Source: a virus. Taken from it: a stretch of DNA of 40,532 bases. Made by a program: the position numbers and the translations under genes. Position 1 is the first letter of the stretch. The number at the start of each line of letters is the position of its first letter. Of this stretch, positions 1 to 7,453 are shown piece by piece. The stretch spans positions 1 to 40,532 of IMG/VR virus record IMGVR_UViG_3300037104_000880; one strand, written 5' to 3'. The notes beneath the pieces were generated by a model. That model saw only the letters and a program-made list of their open reading frames with translations, made no database searches and had not been told where the DNA came from.

Positions 1-477
1 CTAGCAAATGTTTCTACACCTATAGCTATTACATTAGCTGTTGATTCGAGTATTGAATATCAGAGACAAGATACTATTTCATTCCTTACTAATCCAGGAA
101 GTACACCATTTGGATATTTAACTATAGCTCAAAGAGGTATTGAAGCATGGATTGAACACAATTCAACTCGTTATAATTTCGGTCCATTAAGTCTAAACTA
201 TATTTCAGGTTCAAATACTTGGTTGATAAATGGTGTTTCTCAGGGTTCTTCAAGTATGTTAGCATTTAATATGCGATTTACTGATGGAGTAGCTGTTCCT
301 TGGGTATGGGATAGTATAAGTTCTCCTTGGATATCCTTTACAGATAGATCAGGAACTGGAAATGCAGGTGGCCCAACAGTATCAGCAATGGGTGTTCCGG
401 TAGGTGGAGCTCAATCAATAGGCAATATTGGAGGTATACATGCATATCCTTACATATTTATAATAACAGGTTCATAA
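1..477 (+). CDS. Virion/fibre-like protein, C-terminal part
   Basis: The frame is open from the first base of the window, so this is the last 158 residues of a longer gene. It is rich in Gly, Ser, Thr, Asn and aromatic residues in short beta-like stretches and has no Cys, transmembrane segment or recognisable enzyme motif. That composition is typical of phage fibre, baseplate or decoration proteins. It is followed on the same strand by a membrane protein and another large beta-rich protein, which supports a structural role. The function is inferred from composition and context only. An internal ATG at 223 is not a likely start because the frame continues upstream with the same composition. 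Confidence 0.6.
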   Translation, partial: LANVSTPIAITLAVDSSIEYQRQDTISFLTNPGSTPFGYLTIAQRGIEAWIEHNSTRYNFGPLSLNYISGSNTWLINGVSQGSSSMLAFNMRFTDGVAVPWVWDSISSPWISFTDRSGTGNAGGPTVSAMGVPVGGAQSIGNIGGIHAYPYIFIITGS

Positions 478-501
478 TTCATAAATTAAAATAAAAATAA
501 T

Positions 502-1347
502 ATGGCAGATACTACCGTAACAACTAAAAAAATTGATTGGACAAAAATATTTACTTTTTTAAAGAGCAGAATTTTTACCATCATCCTTATCATTGCATTA
601 TTGATATTCGCAGCAATACAATGTTCAAGGATTAACACATTAAAATTAAAAGCAGATGTAGCAAATATAAATATAGTCGCTCTTCAAGACAGTATTCATA
701 CAGAAAAAACAAAAAATGGAGAACTTGAAGCTTCTAAAGCAATATTCATATCAACTATAAGTGATTTAGAAAGTCTAAATAAAAGTTTATATGATAAAGT
801 AAAAGCGCAATCAGGAAGTATTATTTCTCTTAATAACACAGTTATTCGATTAGTTCAAGATTCTGCAATGTTAGCAAAATATTTAGATGAAAAAGATAAA
901 ATTATAGCTAAATTAATTCAGATTGATTCAAATACTTTTATGGCTGCATGGACATTACCTTTTAAATATGACTCTCTTAATTTTGATATAATTTCAGGAA
1001 AGACATACATTGGAGTAATAAGTAAAAATCCTCTTGAATTAGCTCATATTAATACAGAGATAATCAAAAGAATTTCTCAAATTGATGTAACTTTTGGCGA
1101 ACGAGTTCTTAAAGGAAAATATCAAGTGTATATACAAAGTGCTTTTCCTGGATTCACAGTTAAATCATTAGATGGATTTATGACGGATCCTAACAGTAAT
1201 AAATACATAAAGAGTTTGATGACAAAACCGCATTGGTTCACAGGATTTAGTGTAGGTGTCGGAGTAACGCCTGGTTATAACATTACAACAGGAAAATTTG
1301 GAATAACTTTAGGACCAACATTGTCTTGGAATGTATACACGTTTTAA
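502..1347 (+). CDS. Membrane-anchored coiled-coil protein
   Basis: 281 residues. A basic N-terminus precedes one hydrophobic segment at about residues 22-40 (FTIILIIALLIFAAIQC), then an Asn/Lys/Ser-rich predicted coiled coil at about 45-125. The C-terminal domain ends in alternating Gly/Thr/Val residues and a terminal aromatic, YTF, resembling a beta-strand. This topology (N-in anchor, periplasmic coiled coil, C-terminal domain) fits a spanin-like or envelope-spanning lysis protein, but it would also fit a virion or host-membrane protein. I do not recognise the family. The gene lies 24 bases after the preceding gene and 17 before the next, so all three are probably co-transcribed. Confidence 0.65.
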   Translation: MADTTVTTKKIDWTKIFTFLKSRIFTIILIIALLIFAAIQCSRINTLKLKADVANINIVALQDSIHTEKTKNGELEASKAIFISTISDLESLNKSLYDKVKAQSGSIISLNNTVIRLVQDSAMLAKYLDEKDKIIAKLIQIDSNTFMAAWTLPFKYDSLNFDIISGKTYIGVISKNPLELAHINTEIIKRISQIDVTFGERVLKGKYQVYIQSAFPGFTVKSLDGFMTDPNSNKYIKSLMTKPHWFTGFSVGVGVTPGYNITTGKFGITLGPTLSWNVYTF

Positions 1348-1364
1348 AATAAAATAAACAAAAT

Positions 1365-3152
1365 ATGCCTACAAATATTTCGAAATACGTACAACTTAAT
1401 GACTTCTTACTTTTAGAATATGAGTTTAATCGTGATGGGAGCTTAGGTACTTTAACGACTCCGTTTGTTGCTGAAACTTCATTAGGTTCAACTATTTTCT
1501 ATGAAGGAGATGATGCGTTAGGAAAAACAAATAACATACTTGCATTAAATTCAGTTCCGATAAATGTCGAACGTACATTCTGGGGAACCGATTCAAGTAC
1601 ACCATGGGTAACGTATCCTCCATACTGGGAATCTTCAGTAGGATTGACAACAACTACATATCCTTTAGACACAATTAAAATTCATATTGTTTCAGGATAT
1701 AGTTTTGACGATGTAGGTGGATTTTTACTTCAAATTAGAGCAGAAGATAGTTCATCAGGATCTTTAAAAGATTTAACAAACTTTACATATATTACACAAC
1801 CGCAAACTCTTGGAGGAAATGTCATTAAATTTGCTACTAATACTTTGTTTCTTGGGAACAGATTCTATGATAAATATGTAGAATTACACATTCCTTCAAT
1901 TCAAGAACTTGGAGAAAATAAAAGCAACGATTTAGAAAATACATTAAACATTAAGCCTTTAAGTGATGTATTTGTAACATATAGCACTATATTTAATATT
2001 GTTTATAATGGAACATTTGGACAGTATAATATAGATGAACAAATAAATGTTCAACTTCCTGTTACAAGTGCTGCAGATAATTTTAACTGTTTTATTGCGG
2101 AATCAACTGATGGTGATTATATTGAATATTTTGCAATGTGGCAGAATACAATTATCGGTGATTATATTGGAGATATTGAAAGTGGAAGAATTGCATTATA
2201 TACTTCAAATAACCCTAACGACAATGCAGGCGGTTTTACAACTCAATATGGTATGGGCGCAAATAAATGGGTATTAATTCATGATATTGCAGTGTTTGAA
2301 CATATTCCTGGAGGTACATCATTATTAACTCAATCTTATTCATTTACACAAACAAATAATTTCTCTATTCCTAATTTCTTTAGACCAATTTTAAGAAATG
2401 CAGATATAGATTCAAGTTATTCAATTCAATATACTTGTAGATTAATGAATAGAATGGATGGAACACAAATTATTCGTAAAGCATCATTTTCATCATCGGA
2501 TCCAAAGAAATACGGATTGTTCTTTACAAGATTAAACGTTAATAATTTAATCCCTTATAAAGTTTTTAATAGAATAGAAGCTGAAGCAGTTAATACTGTT
2601 ATCAATTCAGGTCTTGACAAAATCAAATACGTTAAAGTATTTTATGATACTGTAACAGTTGTATTAAATGCATTCAATGAAGTATTTGTGCAAGGAACGG
2701 GTCCATTATTCTTGAATTCAGGAGATGCAGCTTATAAGTTCAAATTTGGAAAGATAACTACAACTTCAAGTAATCAAAATGTAGATTTATCAGGAGCATA
2801 CAATTATGCATTATTATTTAAGCTAGATGATGGCACAAAAATTCAAATTGGACCTACATATTCAACAAATATGAATACAACTATTGGAGAACTTGAATTT
2901 AAAATAACAGAAGATCAATCAACAACATTACAAAAACAAACAGGAAATTCATTTTCAATTGTAGTTTTGAATCCAGATGGAACTCAATATACATTCTATC
3001 AAGGAGTTTATTACCCTCTTGCAAATCAAACTGCCATTGTTGCAAATTATCAGAGTTTAGTTAGTGTTACTGATTTACAAGCACAAATAGCAACATTACA
3101 AACACAAGTAAATGATTTAACAGCTAAAAATGCTGCATTACAAACGAAATAA
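1365..3152 (+). CDS. Large beta-rich virion protein with C-terminal coiled coil
   Basis: 595 residues, Asn/Thr/Ser/Tyr rich, with no signal peptide or transmembrane segment. The last 35 residues form a heptad-like coiled coil (LQAQIATLQTQVNDLTAKN), a common oligomerisation element in trimeric fibres and whiskers. The repeated aromatic and beta-like stretches suggest a tail-fibre, collar or surface protein. The exact role is unknown. Its 3' end overlaps the convergent endonuclease gene by 15 bases, and a rho-independent-type hairpin for this transcript lies about 45 bases downstream, inside that gene. Confidence 0.65.
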   Translation: MPTNISKYVQLNDFLLLEYEFNRDGSLGTLTTPFVAETSLGSTIFYEGDDALGKTNNILALNSVPINVERTFWGTDSSTPWVTYPPYWESSVGLTTTTYPLDTIKIHIVSGYSFDDVGGFLLQIRAEDSSSGSLKDLTNFTYITQPQTLGGNVIKFATNTLFLGNRFYDKYVELHIPSIQELGENKSNDLENTLNIKPLSDVFVTYSTIFNIVYNGTFGQYNIDEQINVQLPVTSAADNFNCFIAESTDGDYIEYFAMWQNTIIGDYIGDIESGRIALYTSNNPNDNAGGFTTQYGMGANKWVLIHDIAVFEHIPGGTSLLTQSYSFTQTNNFSIPNFFRPILRNADIDSSYSIQYTCRLMNRMDGTQIIRKASFSSSDPKKYGLFFTRLNVNNLIPYKVFNRIEAEAVNTVINSGLDKIKYVKVFYDTVTVVLNAFNEVFVQGTGPLFLNSGDAAYKFKFGKITTTSSNQNVDLSGAYNYALLFKLDDGTKIQIGPTYSTNMNTTIGELEFKITEDQSTTLQKQTGNSFSIVVLNPDGTQYTFYQGVYYPLANQTAIVANYQSLVSVTDLQAQIATLQTQVNDLTAKNAALQTK

Positions 3153-3806
3153 ATTATTAAATTTATTATAATGTTTATCAGTTATCATGATAAAATTAAA
3201 GCCATTAGCGATAGTGGCTTTTTTCTTTGCTACAAGTTGGGTTTTAAAACGTTTCGCAAGATATGAATTTTTAATTTCCACTATAAGATTTAATGATGGA
3301 ATATAAAAATCGGGGAAATATACTTTACGTTTTTTATTAAACATATATTTTATTGTAGGAGCATTTTTCATATCTGAATAAATATGATAATAATTTTCTA
3401 AAAAATCTAATTCATATGATGCTCTATAATGTATACTAGTATTTTTGAATTGAATAGACCATTTAGCTGTTCTTTGTTGTTTATCAAATGTTTCCTTACG
3501 TTGTTGTACATTTTTAACACCATATTTTTCTATACATGTTTTTTCAATTTGTTGAATTCTAAATATATTTGCGCATTTTTCTGAACAAGTTCTCTTATAT
3601 CCTCGATCCCATCTTGGTTCATCGAATTTAAAATTTCCGCAAACAGGACAAAATTCTTCATTTTCTTCTTTTAAATATTTTTCATAATAATCATCTTTAT
3701 TATGTTCTAATCCTATATGACGTGATAAACTACATATTCTTAAATAAGTTCTGCCGCATTCTTCACATATAAATAATCCGTTTTGATTTTTACTTGGTAA
3801 TTTCAT
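3138..3806 (-). CDS. PD-(D/E)XK homing endonuclease-like protein
   Basis: 222 residues. The N-terminus has a C2H2-like finger (CEECG at 15-19 and two His near 30-35), and a second Cys cluster lies at about 53-78 (CPVCG, CSEKC). One KYGVKNVQQ repeat follows near residue 95. The C-terminal nuclease core has PD at about 165-166 (YFPDFYIP) and EIK at 177-179, which is the PD...ExK signature. It is a shorter paralogue of the protein at 7454-8494, sharing the finger, the IVEIKNSYLAKR block and the end of the fold. It sits opposite to its neighbours between virion genes, as a mobile free-standing endonuclease would. The start ATG at 3804-3806 follows an AT-rich leader. Confidence 0.7.
   Translation of the reverse strand: MKLPSKNQNGLFICEECGRTYLRICSLSRHIGLEHNKDDYYEKYLKEENEEFCPVCGNFKFDEPRWDRGYKRTCSEKCANIFRIQQIEKTCIEKYGVKNVQQRKETFDKQQRTAKWSIQFKNTSIHYRASYELDFLENYYHIYSDMKNAPTIKYMFNKKRKVYFPDFYIPSLNLIVEIKNSYLAKRFKTQLVAKKKATIANGFNFIMITDKHYNKFNNLFRL
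3198..3225 (+). terminator. Hairpin with T-run, inside the convergent gene
   Basis: The stem AAAGCCA (3198-3204) pairs with TGGCTTT (3215-3221) around a 10-base loop and runs into TTTTTTC. It would end the plus-strand transcript of the virion protein that stops at 3152. It lies wholly within the coding sequence of the minus-strand endonuclease. Confidence 0.5.
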
Positions 3807-3887
3807 AAATATATAATCTATAAAGTATTTTTGTATTATATTAAAGATATTTTAAAAAGTTTCACAAATTAACTTAATTTATTATAT

Positions 3888-4478
3888 ATGAGCATTCTCA
3901 ATGCCAAACTCAATCAATTTAGTATATGGTTGCCCCAAGATTTCTTTTATCCCGAGATAAGAGCGCGCTGGACGCCTGTTGTTAAACGTTTAAAATTACA
4001 ATATCAATCCTTAGAGGATTTCGTAAATGCTACAGTTCAAAGCGTTACATTTCCTGAAGTTATATTAGCTCCTGTTTCTCAACCACAAACAATGTTTTTA
4101 ATTAAATATCGCGGTGGTAAAGAACTTGAACCTATCCTTGATAAAAATTTAACTATCACATTTAAACTAACTGAAGGATTTATAACATATTGGATGATAT
4201 TTGATCAAATCGAATTATTCCAACAATATTCATTGCGTCAACCATTTTGGCCATCGATGTATGTAAGTTTCTTTGATCATCATGGTTTTGAATTATTGTC
4301 ATTTGAATTTCAAAAAATTGTTCCTACACTATTATCTCCATTTAATGTTAGTTATGCAACCGTAGCTGCCGATTTTAATGTATTTACTCTTAACGTTACA
4401 TACAATCGTTTTAAAATATCGAGAAGACTTACCAATGATGTTTACACTGCTGGTTTGCCTGATAACAATGAATTATGA
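3888..4478 (+). CDS. Tail-tube/baseplate-like structural protein (tentative)
   Basis: 196 residues, no Cys, rich in aromatic residues and beta-like segments. The layout (N-terminal helix, a FPEV/QPQ loop, LTITFKLTEGFITYW, then paired strands with a central FFDHHGFELLSF turn) recalls T4 gp19/gp54-type tail-tube-fold proteins and is close to the gp19 length of about 160-170. I cannot confirm this without a structure search. It opens a plus-strand cluster and overlaps the next gene by ATGA, which implies translational coupling to the tagged proteins downstream. The ATG at 3888 lies directly after TTATTATAT, a TATATA-type promoter sequence, so the message may have almost no leader. Confidence 0.45.
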   Translation: MSILNAKLNQFSIWLPQDFFYPEIRARWTPVVKRLKLQYQSLEDFVNATVQSVTFPEVILAPVSQPQTMFLIKYRGGKELEPILDKNLTITFKLTEGFITYWMIFDQIELFQQYSLRQPFWPSMYVSFFDHHGFELLSFEFQKIVPTLLSPFNVSYATVAADFNVFTLNVTYNRFKISRRLTNDVYTAGLPDNNEL

Positions 4479-4801
4479 GACCAACATTTATAAACGAAAA
4501 ATTTGAAGAAATTACTGATCCTATACAAGATATGGGTATAGGTGGATTTGTTCCATTTGAGGTATACAATAAGATGATGGGGACAGCGATTGAGAAATGG
4601 GAACAAGTTGTTCGAGATTCAATTGAAGGAAAAACACTCCAAGGCACATTTATGCTTACAGGTGATACAGAAACAATTGATAATTTGAAAATTTTTGTAA
4701 CAGAACTTCATTTTTACGCTAATGGACATATTGAAGTTGAACGACCCGATGGAAAACAGTTTGGATTAAAAGGAAAACATAAATATAAAATAATCGGATG
4801 A
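4475..4801 (+). CDS. Tagged small protein, cassette type B
   Basis: 108 residues. Residues 1-23 are a copy of the recurrent tag: MRPTFINE, then KF, then TDPIQDMGIG. The body starts GGF and has a Trp near residue 41 with a GKTLQGTF stretch. It resembles the bodies of the small tagged proteins at 12071-12394 and 34361-34804 (GG, helix with Trp, then GK.[VL].G). ATGA overlaps join it to the genes on both sides. No enzyme motif is visible. By analogy with T4 internal proteins, the tag may direct packaging and be cut after INE. The function is inferred from the tag only. Confidence 0.75.
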   Translation: MRPTFINEKFEEITDPIQDMGIGGFVPFEVYNKMMGTAIEKWEQVVRDSIEGKTLQGTFMLTGDTETIDNLKIFVTELHFYANGHIEVERPDGKQFGLKGKHKYKIIG

Positions 4802-5184
4802 AAGCACAATTCATACATGAAGCTATAGGTTTTACTCAAGATAGTGATCCTATAGAAGATATGGGAATTGGCAATTCATTTAAACACTTAAGAGTAGGCA
4901 ACATTTTAAGAGCTGATATAGATATTCGTATTACATCTAGAACCGGATTTGTAACAGGAACTAAAGGAAGAATAATTGCTTGGGCAAATCAATATCTTGT
5001 AGTACTTAAAACCGAAAGAACTCAACTTGATAAAAATAAAATAAAAGTGTGGTATCAAAATGCTGGCGATTTACATGGCGCAAAGTGTGTCGTAGATAAT
5101 ATTTCTAATTATACATTCGGATTATTCAATTCTATGACAGGAACTGTAAGACAATACGAAAAAAGATTTACAATAGTCCAATGA
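4798..5184 (+). CDS. Tagged small protein, cassette type A
   Basis: 128 residues. The tag is MKAQFIHE, then AIGF, then SDPIEDMGIG at 16-25. It has the two-residue IG expansion before F that is also seen as MG in the protein at 34361. The body begins LRVGNILRADI and ends YEKRFTIVQ, similar in layout to the cassettes ending KFEVIEKG (35531-35962) and RFEIIEKG (third cassette of 10680-12074). The body is basic and beta-rich with no enzyme motif. ATGA overlaps join it to both neighbours. Confidence 0.75.
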   Translation: MKAQFIHEAIGFTQDSDPIEDMGIGNSFKHLRVGNILRADIDIRITSRTGFVTGTKGRIIAWANQYLVVLKTERTQLDKNKIKVWYQNAGDLHGAKCVVDNISNYTFGLFNSMTGTVRQYEKRFTIVQ

Positions 5185-5672
5185 GAGCTCAATTTATATA
5201 TGAAAAGTTTGAAGACGAATCTGATCCTATCCATGATTTACACATTGGTGTTGAAAGTATACGTGAATTTGATACTGTTAAGGAAGCTGCTGTAATGTTT
5301 GTAGATAACATATGTCTTTTAACAAAAGGAAAAATCAGTTCGGCTCAACATCTACGCGAAACTATCAATAATATTGCTATGAATATGCATACTACAACTG
5401 ATGCAAGTCCATTAACTGAATGCAAAAGATATTTAGATGGAGTTAATTTTAATAAGCCCCCTTTAACAATACATGAACTTGGTGGAAGATTTGATAGAGT
5501 TACACAACGTGTTCAATTTTTGAAAGATTTTAAACAAGCCGTTACAGATTATACTAAAAGCAAATTTAAACCAAAAACAAGATTTGTAGTTGAAGCGTTT
5601 ACGCAAGAATCTGATCCAATAAAAGATATGGGAATTGGAATGTCAGCTCTTAGAAAACATTTTATAAAGTAA
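5181..5672 (+). CDS. Tagged protein with second tag at its C-terminus
   Basis: 163 residues. An N-terminal tag (MRAQFIYE, KF, SDPIHDLHIG) precedes a helical body. A second complete tag follows near the end (residues about 134-153: VVEAF then SDPIKDMGIG), and the protein stops 10 residues later. In the long tagged genes an internal tag is always followed by a new cassette of at least 100 residues. Here the cassette seems to be cut off by a TAA at 5670-5672, while the same frame continues open to 5945. The gene is therefore either a two-cassette gene split by a nonsense codon or one using programmed readthrough. Confidence 0.7.
   Translation: MRAQFIYEKFEDESDPIHDLHIGVESIREFDTVKEAAVMFVDNICLLTKGKISSAQHLRETINNIAMNMHTTTDASPLTECKRYLDGVNFNKPPLTIHELGGRFDRVTQRVQFLKDFKQAVTDYTKSKFKPKTRFVVEAFTQESDPIKDMGIGMSALRKHFIK
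5580..5639 (+). repeat. Internal tag copy
   Basis: Encodes RFVVEAF, TQE and SDPIKDMGIG, residues 134-153 of the protein at 5181-5672. The putative cleavage triplet is VVE. Confidence 0.8.
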
Positions 5673-5945
5673 TTGAATGCTTTTAGAAAAGAAGTTAAAA
5701 ACAAATATGATCCTTTTGTGCAAAGAGGAACAAATGACGGTTTTGATTTTGTTGAAACAGAATTGAATAAAGATGAAAATACATTTAATCCTAAAGCTAT
5801 CGCGAAATTACTTAAAAAAGAAATAAAAGGATGGCACGAAGTCGAACGTTATTTAGATAGAGCAGAACATGTACCCGGAGTTCTTCAAGGATTAGAAATG
5901 GTTTTAAGATTTGTTGAAAGCTTTACCCGAGAACACTCTGTGTAA
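5673..5945 (+). CDS. Continuation cassette after in-frame TAA
   Basis: 90 codons in the same frame as the preceding gene, starting at the codon right after its TAA. The only start-like codon there is TTG at 5673, and no in-frame ATG lies near the 5' end. The product is charged and helical (WHEVERYLDRAEHVPGVLQGLEM). It has no tag of its own, because the tag that should precede it belongs to the upstream gene. It may be translated by TTG restart, by readthrough, or not at all, in which case it is the 3' remnant of a broken gene. Confidence 0.45.
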   Translation: MNAFRKEVKNKYDPFVQRGTNDGFDFVETELNKDENTFNPKAIAKLLKKEIKGWHEVERYLDRAEHVPGVLQGLEMVLRFVESFTREHSV

Positions 5946-6038
5946 TCAATAATTTTTAACAGAAATTTAACTTTTTTAACAAAACCCTAACACTCGATTT
6001 CATATAACTAAAGTACTTAAGCAACTCGGAATAAGTAT
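5946..6038 (+). promoter_or_regulatory. Leader-like AT-rich region
   Basis: Contains TTTAACTTTTTTAACAAAAC followed about 30 bases later by TAACTAAAGTACTTAAGC. The same order (TTTAACAAAAC units, then a TAAAG..CTT palindrome) occurs in the leader at 18467-18627 upstream of the SSB region. No plus-strand gene follows it here, only the end of a convergent endonuclease gene, so it could be a displaced leader. The role is inferred. Confidence 0.3.
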
Positions 6039-6058
6039 AGCTTTCTAGAGCGAAAGCT
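6039..6058 (-). terminator. Short hairpin over the endonuclease stop codon
   Basis: AGCTTTC (6039-6045) pairs with GAAAGCT (6052-6058) around a 6-base loop, overlapping the TAG stop of the minus-strand endonuclease. There is no clear T-run, so termination is uncertain. Confidence 0.3.
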
Positions 6059-6752
6059 TGATTAAATTTCTTTTTAATTTGTTTTGATGTTGCTTTAAAT
6101 TTCCTGCGTCAAATGATTTTCCACAATGCTCACATGTGAATTTTTCTCTTTTAAGGGCAGCCTTCTGTGAATTCACTTTTGCTTCATCTGATTTTTTAAT
6201 TCCTGATATAGAAATACTTAAATTAGCTTTATGTATTTGTTGTTTTTTATCAGCTTCTTCTTTTCCATATTTTTCAATCCAAATTTTATAAGCGCATGTT
6301 CCAAACATTCCATTATTTTCACCTTTAGAATTTACTTTATTCTTTTCGCCTATTTTTTGCTTTGTTTTGTCTGGCAAATGTTTTCCGAAATTACAATGAT
6401 CCTTTCCGGCGTGCTTTCCTTTTCTATGTAATGAAATTCGTTGTTTTGTTTCTTCTGAAAAACAATCTCTTACATTGTGTCCACCTTTAGGACTTATGTT
6501 GTATCCGTTAGGAGATAAAGTATCAAATTTAACAATATATTTTTCCTGTGCATTGAATGCTTCTTCTTTTGATGGAAATTCTTCTATGATTTCTCTTTTG
6601 AAATTTTCTTTACCATATTCATGAATAGCACGTTGAATGTATATCCCACTACCCAAATAACTATCATTGATATTATAAGTAGAATGATCTCCAACATACT
6701 TTTTGTTTGTAAGTATGTTTGTTGTTACGTATACAAAATGAATTTTATTCAT
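6045..6752 (-). CDS. GIY-YIG homing endonuclease, family A
   Basis: 235 residues. The GIY-YIG core occupies about residues 5-95: FVYVTTN, KKYVGDHS, YLGSG, YGKENFKREI and an invariant NISPKGGHN end. An HRKGKHAG-type NUMOD3 region follows, then a SKGENNGMFG spacer, and the protein ends with a zinc-finger-like tail (CEHCGKSFDAGNLKQHQ). Its start overlaps the resolvase stop by 8 bases, so it sits at the 3' end of that gene. It is one of five close paralogues in this window. Confidence 0.85.
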   Translation of the reverse strand: MNKIHFVYVTTNILTNKKYVGDHSTYNINDSYLGSGIYIQRAIHEYGKENFKREIIEEFPSKEEAFNAQEKYIVKFDTLSPNGYNISPKGGHNVRDCFSEETKQRISLHRKGKHAGKDHCNFGKHLPDKTKQKIGEKNKVNSKGENNGMFGTCAYKIWIEKYGKEEADKKQQIHKANLSISISGIKKSDEAKVNSQKAALKREKFTCEHCGKSFDAGNLKQHQNKLKRNLIKLSL

Positions 6753-7410
6753 TCATATTTAATTTTTCTTTTACTATTAATGTTTGCACAACAAAATACG
6801 CGTCAACGAAATCGTCCAAGTGAATAATCCAATTCTTTGATTTAGGAGTCTTGAACTTGTCAGGAGATTCTTTCAATTCATGATTGAAAATACAATGAGG
6901 TCCTTCTAAAACGAATTTATTTATCATCTCTGGTTTTCCCATTCCGCGTTTCGCACATCCTGCAACACTTTTTATCGTAATAGGCGAGTATGTAAACATA
7001 TTGTCAAGCGGTATATATTCAGAAAGTGCATCCATAAGCATATACTTATAGCCACCTAATTGGATCCCCACGTTTCCCTCTGATCCATAAGATAAACCTT
7101 CAAAGGCCAGATATATGGTACTATTAAGATAAGGCTTAAGTGAATCTCGAATCATATTTGCCATGTATCGTGAGTTTTCAACTTCATAGCGCATTTTTTC
7201 AGAGATGTTATCTCCTTTTTCTCTATCATCTGTACGTTCAATTACTGAAACTCCAGAATCTCTGTATACTTTTTTGATTTTTTCATTTAATCCGTACGGC
7301 CAACTAATGAATGAGTATTCATTTTTATGCAGAATACATGCGGCAGGCTTATTTATGCTGAAATCAAACCCAATTATAGTTCCTGTAAAACTTTTAGTAC
7401 TTTGTTCCAT
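6745..7410 (-). CDS. RuvC-like Holliday junction resolvase
   Basis: 221 residues with an RNase H-like fold signature. The first acidic strand is IIGFDFSINKPA (D16), the second is YLAFEGLSYG (E104), followed by ITIKSVAGCAKRGMGKPEM (145-162), and the final acidic pair is HLDDFVDAYF (D199/D200, D203). The K-x2-VAG...GK pattern is diagnostic of RuvC-type resolvases. The expected role is cleavage of branched DNA intermediates before packaging, like T4 gp49, although by a different fold. The ATG lies 13 bases after a minus-strand TTGAATATATA promoter-like sequence. Confidence 0.75.
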   Translation of the reverse strand: MEQSTKSFTGTIIGFDFSINKPAACILHKNEYSFISWPYGLNEKIKKVYRDSGVSVIERTDDREKGDNISEKMRYEVENSRYMANMIRDSLKPYLNSTIYLAFEGLSYGSEGNVGIQLGGYKYMLMDALSEYIPLDNMFTYSPITIKSVAGCAKRGMGKPEMINKFVLEGPHCIFNHELKESPDKFKTPKSKNWIIHLDDFVDAYFVVQTLIVKEKLNMNE

Positions 7411-7423
7411 ATTATATTTTTAA

Positions 7424-7434
7424 TATATATTCAA
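7424..7434 (-). promoter_or_regulatory. TTGAATATATA promoter-like element
   Basis: The minus strand reads TTGAATATATA, ending 13 bases before the resolvase ATG. It is the same element seen upstream of many genes on the plus strand. Confidence 0.5.
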
Positions 7435-7453
7435 TAAAAAATAATGTAAAATT

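Noticed and set aside
5670-5672. Stop codon reassignment (TAA read as an amino acid)
   Set aside because: TAA, TAG and TGA all serve as normal stops with tight ATGA/TAATG overlaps across the window, so genome-wide reassignment is not supported. A local effect remains possible.
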